Shown: piece by piece, positions 43,294 through 51,932 of the stretch
Numbering within the stretch: position 1 is the first letter of the stretch
Layout: each line of letters begins with the position of its first letter
Source of the DNA: JANXQG01 sp963824275
Lineage (GTDB): Bacteria > Planctomycetota > Planctomycetia > Pirellulales > Thermoguttaceae
Direction of reading: 5' to 3'
Assembly: GCA_963824275.1 (NCBI GenBank)
Contig: CAWGOT010000008.1
Span: 248,001 to 312,000, forward strand
Length of the DNA stretch: 64,000 bases
Notes under the pieces: model-generated
Told to the model about the DNA's origin: nothing
Databases searched by the model: none
Seen by the model: the letters and a program-made list of their open reading frames with translations, nothing else
Position numbers and translations under genes: made by a program

Positions 43294-44259
43294 ATGTCTG
43301 ATACAATCCCAGTCGTTTCCTGGTCAGTAGGAGCCAAAGACGGATCGCCTTCGGGCCATTTCTTACTGGTTGCTTGTGGAAAGAAGTCGCTCAAGTCGGT
43401 TATTGCGGAAACCATTGAGCAAGAAGGTTGGAGCGAACCAGTTAGCCGGATCTTCCCGGTCAGCAGTTCCCTTTGGCATTCGTTTTGGATGGACTCCCCA
43501 CTTTCGCCGGAGCAGGTGGCTTTCTTGCTCCACCTTTTCGCCTTAATTGCCGATAGGAACGACTGCACCGCAACGGGTCTCCCGGAGTTTATACGAGGAC
43601 TTCGTGAGGCGGACGAGCGTCATCTGCCTGTCTACGTCGACCTGAGTCCGCCTGGGCATGGTGACATGGGTTGGTTTACGATATTTCCCCACTGCCCCCG
43701 ATGCAAAACGGAAGCTCCGCTTCCCCGGTGGCAGCACACCTACTCATCGGAACTGATGGCCTGCCCAGTATGCGGCACGCTGTATCGCCCTGCCGAAACC
43801 TACTCTTCCGAGCGAGAATATTACACGGAGAAGGTGGTCTGCTCGGCGTGTCAGCAGACGTATCCGATTCGCAGTTTTTCTGAGGAGGAAAGGAACTTGC
43901 TTGAAGACCATCACAACTACGAGTACTTCGTTGATGAACTCGGTATGCTCAAGCGTGTCGAGGACTATTATCGGCGGCATCCGGGCATCGAGGAACAACT
44001 CCGATCACTTTTCCTAAAGGGCGGAGCCTTTAACAAGAGCTACATGGATGAACTGGGACAGCTTAGAGTTTCGGCTGAGGCCAGACACGGCGACCCAACT
44101 GCTAGAGAAGATGCTGAAGTCATCGAGTACCTGAAGCACAGCTACACCAACAACGTGAAAAATCGAATAGAGTTTGTCGCTGAGTCCAGCAACCGATTGA
44201 AGCCAATTATTCAAGCGAGCTACGTGAAATGCCCTCACTGTGGAGGCAAAGTGGCATGA
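43294..44259 (+). CDS. zinc-ribbon-rich protein, 321 aa
   Basis: N-terminal half without clear motif. Then CPRCKTEAPLPRW, CPVCGTLYRPAE and CSACQQTYPIRSF give three Cys pairs, and a fourth CPHCGGK lies at the C-terminus. The last segment before it is helical. Zinc ribbons like these often bind nucleic acid or partner proteins. It begins 7 bases after RecD2, so a functional link is possible. Confidence 0.55.
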   Translation: MSDTIPVVSWSVGAKDGSPSGHFLLVACGKKSLKSVIAETIEQEGWSEPVSRIFPVSSSLWHSFWMDSPLSPEQVAFLLHLFALIADRNDCTATGLPEFIRGLREADERHLPVYVDLSPPGHGDMGWFTIFPHCPRCKTEAPLPRWQHTYSSELMACPVCGTLYRPAETYSSEREYYTEKVVCSACQQTYPIRSFSEEERNLLEDHHNYEYFVDELGMLKRVEDYYRRHPGIEEQLRSLFLKGGAFNKSYMDELGQLRVSAEARHGDPTAREDAEVIEYLKHSYTNNVKNRIEFVAESSNRLKPIIQASYVKCPHCGGKVA

Positions 44260-44320
44260 GGTGGCATTTAACCAGTATCACCAATTGTTCATTCCGGTCC
44301 AGAAATCGTGGGGCGTGCTG

Positions 44321-44380
44321 GGGAGTCGATGCACAAGCACGCCCAAGTTCTCCATGAGGAGATCAAGAAGCAGGGTGCCA
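44321..44380 (+). repeat. 60-bp diverged duplicate of an internal segment of the SGNH gene
   Basis: It matches 44747-44806 inside the gene at about 55 of 60 positions and lies 426 bases (142 codons) upstream, in the same frame. It encodes SMHKHAQVLHEEIKKQGA, against SMHRYAQVLDEEIKKQGA in the gene. It is a partial-duplication scar or the remnant of an earlier paralogue. Confidence 0.7.
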
Positions 44381-44409
44381 GGGACATGAGTACCGGAGGA
44401 TTGCGAATA

Positions 44410-45306
44410 ATGCGACGGGCGAGTTTCCGTATGGTGTTTCATCGAAGGCTGTTCTTGCTTGTCTGCCTGGCCTTCGTTCCAGGCTGCGTGACGGCCCAAG
44501 CCAACGAGCCGCCGCTGAAGGTGCTTTTCATAGGCAACAGCTACACCTACGTGAACGATCTGCCGTCGCTAATCGTGGGACTTGCCGATGCTGCTGGCGG
44601 CCAGAAGATTCAGGCAGATCAATGCGTCAGCGGCGGATACACTCTTGAGCAGCACGTCGGGGGCAAGAAGGCAATAGAGAAGATTAGGCAACAGCATTGG
44701 GATATGGTGGTCCTCCAAGAGAACAGCCTGCAACCGATCCTCAATCGGGAGTCGATGCACAGATACGCCCAGGTTCTCGATGAGGAGATCAAGAAGCAGG
44801 GTGCCAAGACGGTCTTCTACCTGACCTGGGCACGACAGAACATTCCGCAAATGCAGGACGGTTCCGACATTGCGAAATCGCCGGACGATGCCCAGGCGAT
44901 GTACCAGATGAGCGGGGCGGCTGGGAAAATCGGTTTCGAGCAATGGTGTCAACAGCACAAGAGCGGGCTGGCCGGTGGACTCGACGGGGCATACTTCGAC
45001 ATCGCCAAGGAACTGAAAGCCCAGGTTGCCCCAGTCGGCATGGCCTGGAAGAACGCACTGGCCAAGAACCCCACACTCGTCCTTCATCAGCCTGACAAGA
45101 GCCACCCCGATCCTAAAGGTTCCTACTTGGCGGCCTGCGTGTTCTATGCCACATTGCTCGGCAAGAGTCCGGTCGGATTGCCGGGCGAACTCAGGAAGGG
45201 GTCTCAGGTTCTCGTTCAAATTGCTCCCGATGAAGCAAAGATGCTCCAAGAAATCGCATGGCAGACTGTTCAGGAGGCAAAGCAGCGTCAGGACCAGAAA
45301 CGGTAG
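44410..45306 (+). CDS. secreted SGNH/GDSL-type hydrolase
   Basis: Start at ATG 44410 with GGAGG upstream (44431 is an alternative). The signal peptide (FLLVCLAFVPGCVTAQA) may contain a lipobox-like PGC. Block I is VLFIGNSYTYVNDLP with the nucleophile Ser; a Gly block is CVSGGYTLEQHVGG; a conserved QENS follows. The Asp/His pair is in SHPDPKGSYLAACVF. It is an esterase/acyl hydrolase at the envelope. The in-frame sequence upstream duplicates an internal part of this gene. Confidence 0.75.
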   Translation: MRRASFRMVFHRRLFLLVCLAFVPGCVTAQANEPPLKVLFIGNSYTYVNDLPSLIVGLADAAGGQKIQADQCVSGGYTLEQHVGGKKAIEKIRQQHWDMVVLQENSLQPILNRESMHRYAQVLDEEIKKQGAKTVFYLTWARQNIPQMQDGSDIAKSPDDAQAMYQMSGAAGKIGFEQWCQQHKSGLAGGLDGAYFDIAKELKAQVAPVGMAWKNALAKNPTLVLHQPDKSHPDPKGSYLAACVFYATLLGKSPVGLPGELRKGSQVLVQIAPDEAKMLQEIAWQTVQEAKQRQDQKR

Positions 45307-45320
45307 ACAGGAACTCAGTC

Positions 45321-45734
45321 ATGCCCCCCGATCTTGAATCCGTCAAGCATTATTTCGAGAACGACCGTTTTGCAAGAGCGAACGGAATGAAACTCATCGA
45401 CCTGCGTCCAGGTTTTGCAAAGACGACGCTCATCATCGAAGATCGTCACCTGAACAATGTCGGCACTGTGCAGGGAGGGGCGATCTTCACCTTGGCCGAT
45501 TTTGCCTTTGGGGCAGCGTCGAAGACGGGCGGCAAGGTGGCTGTGGCTATAAGTGCGAATATATCGTTTCTCAGGGCGACCCGATCCGGCACCTTGTATG
45601 CCGAGGCCACCGAGATTTCCCGTAGTCGAAAGCTATCCGTCTACACGGTGCGAGTGACCAACGACGCCGAGGAACTGGTCGCCTTGTTTCAAGGCACGGC
45701 CTATATCAAGGACGAACCATTTCCACCGGAGTAA
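45321..45734 (+). CDS. PaaI-type hotdog thioesterase
   Basis: 137 residues from ATG 45321. The hotdog core shows FARANGMKLIDLRPGFAKTT, then NNVGTVQGGAIFTLADFAFG and ISANISFLRAT. This is the PaaI/4HBT pattern, hydrolysing acyl- or aryl-CoA. The catalytic Asp is expected in LADFA. No operon partner in a CoA pathway is visible. Confidence 0.85.
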   Translation: MPPDLESVKHYFENDRFARANGMKLIDLRPGFAKTTLIIEDRHLNNVGTVQGGAIFTLADFAFGAASKTGGKVAVAISANISFLRATRSGTLYAEATEISRSRKLSVYTVRVTNDAEELVALFQGTAYIKDEPFPPE

Positions 45735-45762
45735 TCCGTCCATCGAGAATCATAAGCCGCAC

Positions 45763-46332
45763 ATGGAAATCAAAACCGCAATCATCGAGGACGCCGAGAC
45801 CATCCTTGCACTGCAACGGCTCGCCTATCAAAGCGAGGCAGCGATTTACGACGACTTCACGATTCCCCCATTGACTGAGACACTGGAAGACCTCAAAGCT
45901 CGGTTCCAGGACAGGCGGTTGCTGAAAGCGATTGAGGACGAGCGGATTGTCGGCTCTGTGCGGGCTTTTCAGGATGGGGTGGGCTGCCATGTCGAGCGGT
46001 TGATCGTCCATCCCGATTATCGACGTCTTGGCATCGGCACGGCCTTGCTGAACATGATCGAAACTTGCTTCCCCACCGCACGCCGCTTTGAATTATTCAC
46101 CGGGCATAAGAGCGAAAGCAATATCCGGCTATACGAGCGGATAGGCTATCGGGCCTTTCGCCAGGAATGGGCCAACGAGAAGGTCAGTCTCGTCTTCATG
46201 GAAAAGGCGGTTGCTGCCGCCGAGAAAACAGATCGTCCAGCGTGTCCGGTATGCGGTGGACAACTGCAAGACATCCGCCGAAAGCTCTGCTGCGTTCAAT
46301 GCCATAGCATCATCGAAACCTGCTGCGACTAG
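45763..46332 (+). CDS. GNAT acetyltransferase with C-terminal zinc ribbon
   Basis: Residues 1-145 are a GNAT domain: HVERLIVHPDYRRLGIGTALL carries the R/Q-x-x-G-x-G/A acetyl-CoA loop, and YERIGYRAF closes it. Residues 150-189 are an added ribbon: CPVCGGQL and CCVQCHSIIETCC. Such fusion is unusual for a small GNAT and may steer it to a nucleic-acid or protein target. The substrate is unknown. Confidence 0.75.
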   Translation: MEIKTAIIEDAETILALQRLAYQSEAAIYDDFTIPPLTETLEDLKARFQDRRLLKAIEDERIVGSVRAFQDGVGCHVERLIVHPDYRRLGIGTALLNMIETCFPTARRFELFTGHKSESNIRLYERIGYRAFRQEWANEKVSLVFMEKAVAAAEKTDRPACPVCGGQLQDIRRKLCCVQCHSIIETCCD

Positions 46333-46336
46333 GCCC

Positions 46337-46579
46337 ATGAAGGAGTTCAAAGGCGAGAAACTCTACGTCGCACTCGGGGCTTCCCAGGTTCGGCGACGGC
46401 TCAAAGGACACGGGTTCGGCGTGCGGAAAGTCTATAGCGACGGCAAGAACCGGGCGGTCATCATCCACACCGCGACGGGCGAACACCTGCGAGAGCTTGA
46501 AGACTTCTTCCGGGACGTACTGACGACGCCACTCGACAAGCCGCAGCCATGCCCCAACGAAGATTTGGAGAAGGAATGA
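46337..46579 (+). CDS. hypothetical protein, 80 aa
   Basis: It starts at ATG 46337 (MKEFKGEKLYVALGA), with the stop overlapping the next start (ATGA). RRRLKGHGFGVRKVYSDGKNR followed by a helix HLRELEDFFRDVL. It looks like a small nucleic-acid-related domain. Unknown. Confidence 0.5.
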   Translation: MKEFKGEKLYVALGASQVRRRLKGHGFGVRKVYSDGKNRAVIIHTATGEHLRELEDFFRDVLTTPLDKPQPCPNEDLEKE

Positions 46580-46920
46580 AAATGTACGAAGACGATTCAC
46601 TCTGGACCCGAAAGGGAGCCACGTTCAGCGACAAGTCCGCCCGGCAAGAATTCGGACTGACGCAGCAGGAAATCTTTGCGGCGATTCGGGCAGGCAAATT
46701 GCAGTACCGGGAAAGCAATATGCACGGCAACCCTTGGTTTCGGCTGTTGCGGCACGAAGTTGAAGCCCTGGTCAGCGAAAAGAGCGGGAAGGACCACCTG
46801 CACAAGAAGAAGCTCCAGAAGGAGTTGGCCGACATCAACAAGGAAGCCCGGAAGCTGAAAACCCGCTTGGCAGCTATCGAACGGCGACGGGCGGAACTGA
46901 CGAAGGAGCTTGCCGAATAA
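46576..46920 (+). CDS. HTH plus coiled-coil protein, 114 aa
   Basis: ATG 46576. The middle shows GLTQQEIFAAIRAGKLQYR, then NPWFRLLRHEVEALV, which looks like a MerR/excisionase-type helix-turn-helix. The C-terminal ~40 residues are a coiled coil (LQKELADINKEARKLKTRL). It may bind DNA as a dimer. Coupled to the upstream 80-aa gene. Confidence 0.55.
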   Translation: MKMYEDDSLWTRKGATFSDKSARQEFGLTQQEIFAAIRAGKLQYRESNMHGNPWFRLLRHEVEALVSEKSGKDHLHKKKLQKELADINKEARKLKTRLAAIERRRAELTKELAE

Positions 46921-46964
46921 TCTCAGAACCGCCTCAGACTTAGATACCCTCCACAAGGAATCAC

Positions 46965-47570
46965 ATGAACCATCAACTATTCGAGCAAGCGTATCAGGGC
47001 CAAGCACCGTGGGACACCGGACGGCCACAGCCTGCGATCATCAAATTGGCGGAGGCGGGCCAGATTCGTGGCAGCGTTCTCGATGCAGGCTGCGGCACCG
47101 GCGAGAACCTCCTGTATCTGGCAGCCAGAGGCCACGAAGCGTGGGGACTCGATTTCGTGCCGGTCGCCATCGAACGTGCCAAGGCCAAGGCCGCTCAGAG
47201 GAAGATTGAAGCCCATTTCATCGTCGGGAACGCTTTGGAATTGAAGAAGCTAGGGCGGCAATTCGACACGGTGATCGACTGCGGGCTGTTCCATACCTTC
47301 CCTGACGAGGAACGCCCGGTTTTCGTCCAGGGGCTTGCCGACGTGCTTGGGCCTGGCGGATTGCTGTACATCCTCTGCTTTTCGGACGAAGAACTTGGAA
47401 CCGTGGGACCGAGGCGAATCAGCCAGCAGGAAATCCGAGATTCCTTCCATGATGGTTGGAAGGTCCAACAGATTGAAGCGATCCACTTCGATTCGATTCC
47501 ACCAGAGGGTGGGCCGAAGTGGAGTCCCGGTGGCCCGAAAGCATGGTTGGCGACAATTGAACGGACGTAA
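46965..47570 (+). CDS. class I SAM-dependent methyltransferase
   Basis: 201 residues. Motif I VLDAGCGTGENLLYLAARG, motif II GLDFVPVAIERAKAKA, acidic loop VGNALEL, then TVIDCGLFHTFPDEER and a LGPGGLLYILCFSD block. It resembles tellurite/thiopurine-type small methyltransferases. The C-terminal substrate lid contains WSPGGPKAWLATIER. Substrate unknown. Confidence 0.8.
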   Translation: MNHQLFEQAYQGQAPWDTGRPQPAIIKLAEAGQIRGSVLDAGCGTGENLLYLAARGHEAWGLDFVPVAIERAKAKAAQRKIEAHFIVGNALELKKLGRQFDTVIDCGLFHTFPDEERPVFVQGLADVLGPGGLLYILCFSDEELGTVGPRRISQQEIRDSFHDGWKVQQIEAIHFDSIPPEGGPKWSPGGPKAWLATIERT

Positions 47571-47623
47571 AGCCCTCACCAGAACTGAATGCGGCAACCC
47601 CAAGAACAAAAGTGAGAAGTTCC

Positions 47624-48130
47624 ATGCGAATCGTGTGCGGCATCTGGCTCTCAGCCTTCGTCAGCACGGCATTGGCCCAGCCACCCCGCCCCCTCGACTA
47701 CCGCACCATCGCCTCCAACGGCGGGACATTGGCCGTGGTCGATGGGCAGCCTCGGTTGGTCAAGACACCTTCGGCCTGGAATGAATGGACTCTGCGGGAG
47801 ACCGACAAGGGATGGACGGTCCAGGGCCGACTATCCGGTGAGAAACCTGAAGCCCGATACCTGAGCGTCGACAAGGAAGGAAAAGTGACCTTGGATTCGG
47901 AACTGGGCGACGGGGCCTACTGGAAACTGACCCGCAAAGGCGACCGGATGACCAGCTTCGATGCCACGCTCCAGGCGTCGGGAGGCAAGTTCGACGGCTG
48001 GTACTTGGAAATCGCGGACAAGCAGGAACAAATCGAAAAGGGCAAATTCAAGTACGAGTCATACCAAGTCACGCTGTCGGAAAAGCCCAGCCCAAGGGCG
48101 AACCTGCACATTTTCATTGACGGGCCGTGA
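47624..48130 (+). CDS. secreted hypothetical protein, 168 aa
   Basis: Start at ATG 47624 (MRIVCGIWLSAFVSTALAQ) with a signal peptide cleaved after ALA. The mature part is beta-rich: WTLRETDKGWTVQGRLSGE, RYLSVDKEGKVTLDSELG and WYLEIADKQEQIEKG. No family recognised. Confidence 0.6.
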   Translation: MRIVCGIWLSAFVSTALAQPPRPLDYRTIASNGGTLAVVDGQPRLVKTPSAWNEWTLRETDKGWTVQGRLSGEKPEARYLSVDKEGKVTLDSELGDGAYWKLTRKGDRMTSFDATLQASGGKFDGWYLEIADKQEQIEKGKFKYESYQVTLSEKPSPRANLHIFIDGP

Positions 48131-48151
48131 GTAGCGGTGGAAGAGCGGCCA

Positions 48152-48310
48152 ATGACCGACCATGATGCCTACGACGAGGGTTACGACGCCTACTGGGATG
48201 GAATCGACTGCGAGGACAATCCTTACCAGGAGGATGAGCCTAAGAAACGAAGCTCATGGGAAGAGGGCTGGCGAGAGGCCCGAAAACACGATTATGATGA
48301 AGACGATTGA
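48152..48310 (+). CDS. Rmf/CrpP-like small protein, 52 aa
   Basis: ATG 48152, TGA at 48308. It reads AYDEGYDAYWDGIDC, then NPYQEDEP and SSWEEGWREARK. This matches the ribosome modulation factor fold pattern (G..A...G...NPY, W..GW..A), which in E. coli binds 30S/100S ribosomes. It is more acidic than classical Rmf. Role inferred from the pattern only. Confidence 0.5.
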   Translation: MTDHDAYDEGYDAYWDGIDCEDNPYQEDEPKKRSSWEEGWREARKHDYDEDD

Positions 48311-48340
48311 TACAAGTCCTCAGCCGAATCAAGAGCCTCT

Positions 48341-49144
48341 ATGAACTGGAAGGCCTCCACCATCGAGAACCTGCGACGGGTCTTTACTGATGGCTTCGTC
48401 GCCCGTGACATTGCCGAACCGCTCATCTCTTTTGATGCCTCAACTGCGGTCTCGGAAGCTGTGGGGCTGATGGACGGACGCAACCTCGATGTCGTCGGCG
48501 TCCGCAAGGAAGGCGTCGTTGTCGGCTACGTCGAGCGGGCTGGTCTTTCCGGGGCAACTTGCGGTGAGCATATCCAATCCATCGAGGCCGCGACGATGAT
48601 CTCGGAAACCGCCTCGTTCGCCGACGTGGTGCTTGGGCTGGCTAACTCACCACGGCTCTTCGTCAGGGTCTTGGGGGCCGTGGGCGGGATCATCACCATG
48701 AGCGATTTGCAGAAGCCCCCGGTTCGCATGTGGCTCTTCGGAATGATTACCCTCTTGGAGATGCGGACGAGTCGCCTCATCGAATTGAAATGCCCAGGCG
48801 ACGGTTGGAAGCAATATCTTTCCGAGAGCCGGTTACAGAAGGCCGAGGCCCTTTTGGAGGAACGGAAACGACGAAACCAGAACCTCGAACTGATCGACTG
48901 CCTCCAGATTTCCGACAAGGGGCAGATCATCGCCCGAAATGAAGAAATCCGGCAATTGACCCGGATGCAGTCCCGGCGACAAACGGAGCAAGTCATCAAG
49001 ATGCTGGAAAGCCTGCGAAACAATCTGGCCCATTCCCAGGACATCATCTCTTGCGACTGGGAAACGATTGTCAGGCTGTGCAAGGATATGGAGCGGGTCA
49101 TTAGCGGGACCGAGGAGGTTCAGCAGGCTCTTGCGGAGCAATAG
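48341..49144 (+). CDS. CBS-domain protein with coiled-coil tail
   Basis: 267 residues. Residues 15-130 form two CBS motifs: DIAEPLISFDASTAVSEAVG, VVGVRKEGVVVGYVERAGL, then FADVVLGLANSPRLFVRVLG and GIITMSDLQKP. The C-terminal ~140 residues are helical (LQKAEALLEERKRRNQNLEL; ESLRNNLAHSQDI). CBS pairs bind adenosyl ligands and regulate the linked domain. The regulated partner is not obvious. Confidence 0.7.
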   Translation: MNWKASTIENLRRVFTDGFVARDIAEPLISFDASTAVSEAVGLMDGRNLDVVGVRKEGVVVGYVERAGLSGATCGEHIQSIEAATMISETASFADVVLGLANSPRLFVRVLGAVGGIITMSDLQKPPVRMWLFGMITLLEMRTSRLIELKCPGDGWKQYLSESRLQKAEALLEERKRRNQNLELIDCLQISDKGQIIARNEEIRQLTRMQSRRQTEQVIKMLESLRNNLAHSQDIISCDWETIVRLCKDMERVISGTEEVQQALAEQ

Positions 49145-49578
49145 TGCGTGGGACGGCCTGACCGCTTTCCAGCCAGTGCGACTCTGAAGCCAAAACAAAA
49201 CGCCCTTCGCAGCGAAATGGATTAAAGCTGCGAAGGGCGATAAGGGAGACATGGGCCGTGCGTGGGCTGAAAGGGCAGATTTTCATTCTTGCCTCCGGCC
49301 CGCAGTTTTTTGGAACTGCACCGCGTCCCCAGTGGAAATTGTATCGGTTGTAACTTTATTAGCTCTCCACTAAATGCCAAGAACGGGCGAGTCAGGACAT
49401 GTGCGAGACGTTAGCGACTCTCTAAATTACCGGGTCGAAGGCGAATCACGGGCGGCGACATGGGAAGACTGACGAATCGGCCTGTGAAACAAGACCGAAA
49501 AAAGCCGAAAGAAAACCTGCCCGTTGGCGACCGGAAAAATGAGCCGGTAACAAACGGCGATAACCACGACAAAGGAAA
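49145..49578. other. 434-base intergenic region, possible small RNA on minus strand
   Basis: No protein gene supported. It holds a terminator-shaped hairpin (49201-49239, U-tract on the minus strand) and a short GCAGTT...AACTGC pair near 49305. This could be a minus-strand non-coding transcript of roughly 200-300 bases, antisense to nothing coding. Confidence 0.35.
49201..49239 (-). terminator. 13-bp hairpin followed by T-rich tract on minus strand
   Basis: CGCCCTTCGCAGC (49201-49213) pairs perfectly with GCTGCGAAGGGCG (49227-49239), loop 13 bases. Read on the minus strand it is followed by TTTTGTTTTGG, so it can end a minus-strand transcript. It may serve as a bidirectional terminator for the CBS gene. 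Confidence 0.55.
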
Positions 49579-49881
49579 ATGACCATGCCCACGGATGACG
49601 GCAAATCTGACGAGGACAAGGGTGACAAGTCAGGTGAGGCCCAGGATACGGCCACTGAGGACCACATCGTTTCATTGCTGGAAGGGGGCCGGAAGATCGC
49701 GGCCATCAAGCTCTACCGGAAACAGACCGGGGCCAACCTCAAAGAAGCCAAGGATTTTGTCGAAGCGTTGGCGACAAAGCACGGCATCAGTCCGAAAGGA
49801 GCAGGCTGTGCCGGGGCGGTCCTGCTGATGGTCATGGTTTCCACGATCATCGTCATCGGCGTTTGGGTCATACCCGGTTGA
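49579..49881 (+). CDS. membrane-anchored L7/L12 C-terminal-like protein
   Basis: 100 residues. An acidic linker is followed by IVSLLEGGRKIAAIKLYRKQTGANLKEAKDFVEALA, which resembles the C-terminal domain of ribosomal L7/L12, then one hydrophobic anchor (VLLMVMVSTIIVIGVWVI) at the end. Planctomycetes have several such proteins. Role unknown. ATG 49579 with AAAGGAAA upstream. Confidence 0.7.
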   Translation: MTMPTDDGKSDEDKGDKSGEAQDTATEDHIVSLLEGGRKIAAIKLYRKQTGANLKEAKDFVEALATKHGISPKGAGCAGAVLLMVMVSTIIVIGVWVIPG

Positions 49882-50319
49882 CGGCTAGCCCGGTTCTGGT
49901 ATTCTTGAACTTCGGGCAGGATGCCTACGCTTTATCGAGGCCGTGTAGCCGGATGTGACCCACGGCTCGTAAGATGGGCTCCGCTTGCCTTCGCCAGGTG
50001 GGGCCTTTTTTTGTGCCCGCCTACTTCCCCCGGACCACGATCACTGGCCCGTGAATGGCGGGCGGCCTGGTCGTGGGGGCTGGCAGTTTCCGACTGGCGG
50101 CCAATTCCTGCAATTTCTGCTGGAGGGCCGTGAGATTGGCTGGACGCCGTTCCTGGGTAGTCTCGAAAGTGCTGATCATTGCTGCGGACTCCGGGTGCGA
50201 GTGGCAGAAAACCTTATCGGCACGGCTCTCCGATGGCTTTGAGGAGGCCGATTATCCCGGCAAAGTCTCCCTTGGCGGTAAAGTCGTCATTCTGGCCGCA
50301 ATCAGCTATACTGACCCTT
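49882..50319. other. intergenic region with a terminator
   Basis: No protein gene. It contains the terminator at 49977-50012. The remainder to 50319 is the leader of the LRR gene. Confidence 0.5.
49977..50012 (+). terminator. Rho-independent terminator
   Basis: GGCTCCGCTTG (49977-49987) pairs with CAGGTGGGGCC (49995-50005) with G-T wobbles, loop CCTTCGC. Seven T residues follow (50006-50012). It ends the L7/L12-like gene transcript about 100 bases after its stop. Confidence 0.75.
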
Positions 50320-51099
50320 ATGGCCGCCGATCTTCCGCAACGCCGCTGGTTCTGTCCGACACCGGGTTGGCTGGTGCTTGGCTTGCTGGCCGTCGAGGGG
50401 CTTCTGTTCTTGTCCGAGCAGTTCCACTGGTTCGGCTTTAATTCCCACATGGGCTGGCCGGTCCTGATCGCCTTGGCCAGCGTTGGCATCGTCTTCGTCC
50501 TGATGCTCCTCTGGTTCGCCGTTGCTCTCGTCTTTCGCTGGCGGTTCCAATTCAGCATTCGGTCACTCCTGGTGCTGGTCGTCGCCGTAGCCCTGCCATT
50601 TAGTTGGCTGGCGGTCGAGACGAAGAGGGCGAGGGAGAGGAAGGAGGTGGTGCAGGCGATTGGGGAGTGGAAGGGCTTTGTAAACTACGATTATCAGGTT
50701 GATGAATCAAGGATGGTGTGCTTGCTGAACGCGAAACCGCCAGGACCGCATTGGCTGCGGACAGGGCTTGGAGAGGATTTCTTCGCAAACATCGTCGGTG
50801 TTGGCCTGACGAACGCCCCGATCACGGACGCTTGGCTGGAATGCCTCGAAGGAATGCCTCAACTCCAATGGCTCTATCTCGATGACACCGGAATCACCGA
50901 TGCTGGTTTGAAACATCTCGTTGGGCTGACCAGGCTCACGACCTTGGACCTTAGCGGCACCGAAATCACCGATACCGGGCTGGAATACCTAAGAGGCATG
51001 ACCGAACTCCAACAATTGGAAGTCGGGCATACCCAGGTCACGGATGCAGGAGTGAAGAAGCTCCAGCAGGCATTGCCAAAGTGCCAGATTTCCCGCTGA
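50320..51099 (+). CDS. leucine-rich-repeat membrane protein
   Basis: 259 residues from ATG 50320 (MAADLPQRRWF). Hydrophobic segments occur around 10-25, 40-70 and in the RSLLVLVVAVALPFSWLAVE stretch. The C-terminal half has short LRRs: MPQLQWLYLDDTGITDAGL, LTRLTTLDLSGTEITDTGL and MTELQQLEVGHTQVTDAGV. Such proteins are abundant in planctomycetes and probably present a binding surface. Orientation relative to the membrane is not certain. Confidence 0.75.
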   Translation: MAADLPQRRWFCPTPGWLVLGLLAVEGLLFLSEQFHWFGFNSHMGWPVLIALASVGIVFVLMLLWFAVALVFRWRFQFSIRSLLVLVVAVALPFSWLAVETKRARERKEVVQAIGEWKGFVNYDYQVDESRMVCLLNAKPPGPHWLRTGLGEDFFANIVGVGLTNAPITDAWLECLEGMPQLQWLYLDDTGITDAGLKHLVGLTRLTTLDLSGTEITDTGLEYLRGMTELQQLEVGHTQVTDAGVKKLQQALPKCQISR

Positions 51100-51167
51100 A
51101 ATGCCCGCTTCTGAACCTCCCTGCCCGCCCCATTTCCACGCGGTTCTTGAAGTCGGGTGGGCTCTTC

Positions 51168-51848
51168 TCAACGGGAGAGCCTCAACATTTGGTTGCTGCC
51201 GCGTTGAAACTCGTAGTCCACGGGCTCGACGGAAACCCCGATGCCATTGTCTTTGAGAACGCGGCATACCGACTCGACATGGGGCGAACGCTGGCCTCCG
51301 TGGTCGAGCAGCGGGAAGATTCGCACCTCCCCGGCAACTCGGCACATTTCCAGCACGGCTCGGCAGTGGAAATCCAGCGACAATTGACCGGAATACGTGA
51401 AAAGCAGATGAGAACATAGGGCCAAGTCGAACTGGCCATCGGAAAATGGAAGGTCCGGCAATTCAAGTGGCAGATAACGCTCCTCGCCCTTCCCTTGCTC
51501 GAAGTCCCGCAGGAACTCTTCCATCGCCTCCATGCGAACACGGCCCAACTCCTGCGGTGAGGCCACGGTCGTCCATAGGTAGGCTGCTTGATTGGCAACA
51601 AGTTGTTCGATGATCGACTGGCACGCTTCCTGCACTCGACCCCGAATTTGCTCTGCCGAGAACTGGTAGAGAGGGTCGACAGAAACGACATTCCTGCCTT
51701 GTCGGGACATTGCGGCATTGAAACTGGCCGGGCCGTCGCCGCAACCGAGGATTCTCTTCTCCAGGTCGGTATCCGTCAGCGAGAACATGCGGACGTATTC
51801 ACCGAACGATCTTCCCCAAGGCACGATTTGGTCAAGGGTGAAAGGCAT
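51168..51848 (-). CDS. SAM-dependent methyltransferase-like protein
   Basis: 226 residues. The motif I region is ILGCGDGPASFNAAMSRQG, then VVSVDPLYQFSAEQI. Late in the domain, LPFSDGQFDLALCSHLLFTYS is the motif IV/V-like loop. The Gly-rich loop is atypical (GCGDGPAS), but relatives with this form exist. Its substrate is unknown. Minus strand; 84 bases downstream of the second methyltransferase. Confidence 0.7.
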   Translation of the reverse strand: MPFTLDQIVPWGRSFGEYVRMFSLTDTDLEKRILGCGDGPASFNAAMSRQGRNVVSVDPLYQFSAEQIRGRVQEACQSIIEQLVANQAAYLWTTVASPQELGRVRMEAMEEFLRDFEQGKGEERYLPLELPDLPFSDGQFDLALCSHLLFTYSGQLSLDFHCRAVLEMCRVAGEVRIFPLLDHGGQRSPHVESVCRVLKDNGIGVSVEPVDYEFQRGSNQMLRLSR

Positions 51849-51932
51849 GAAGTCATCTCTGCGGAATTCGTGAGAGCGAAATTAGTTCGTCGCCGGATAT
51901 GCGAGGACATCGGGCTGGTTGGGGGCGAACTC

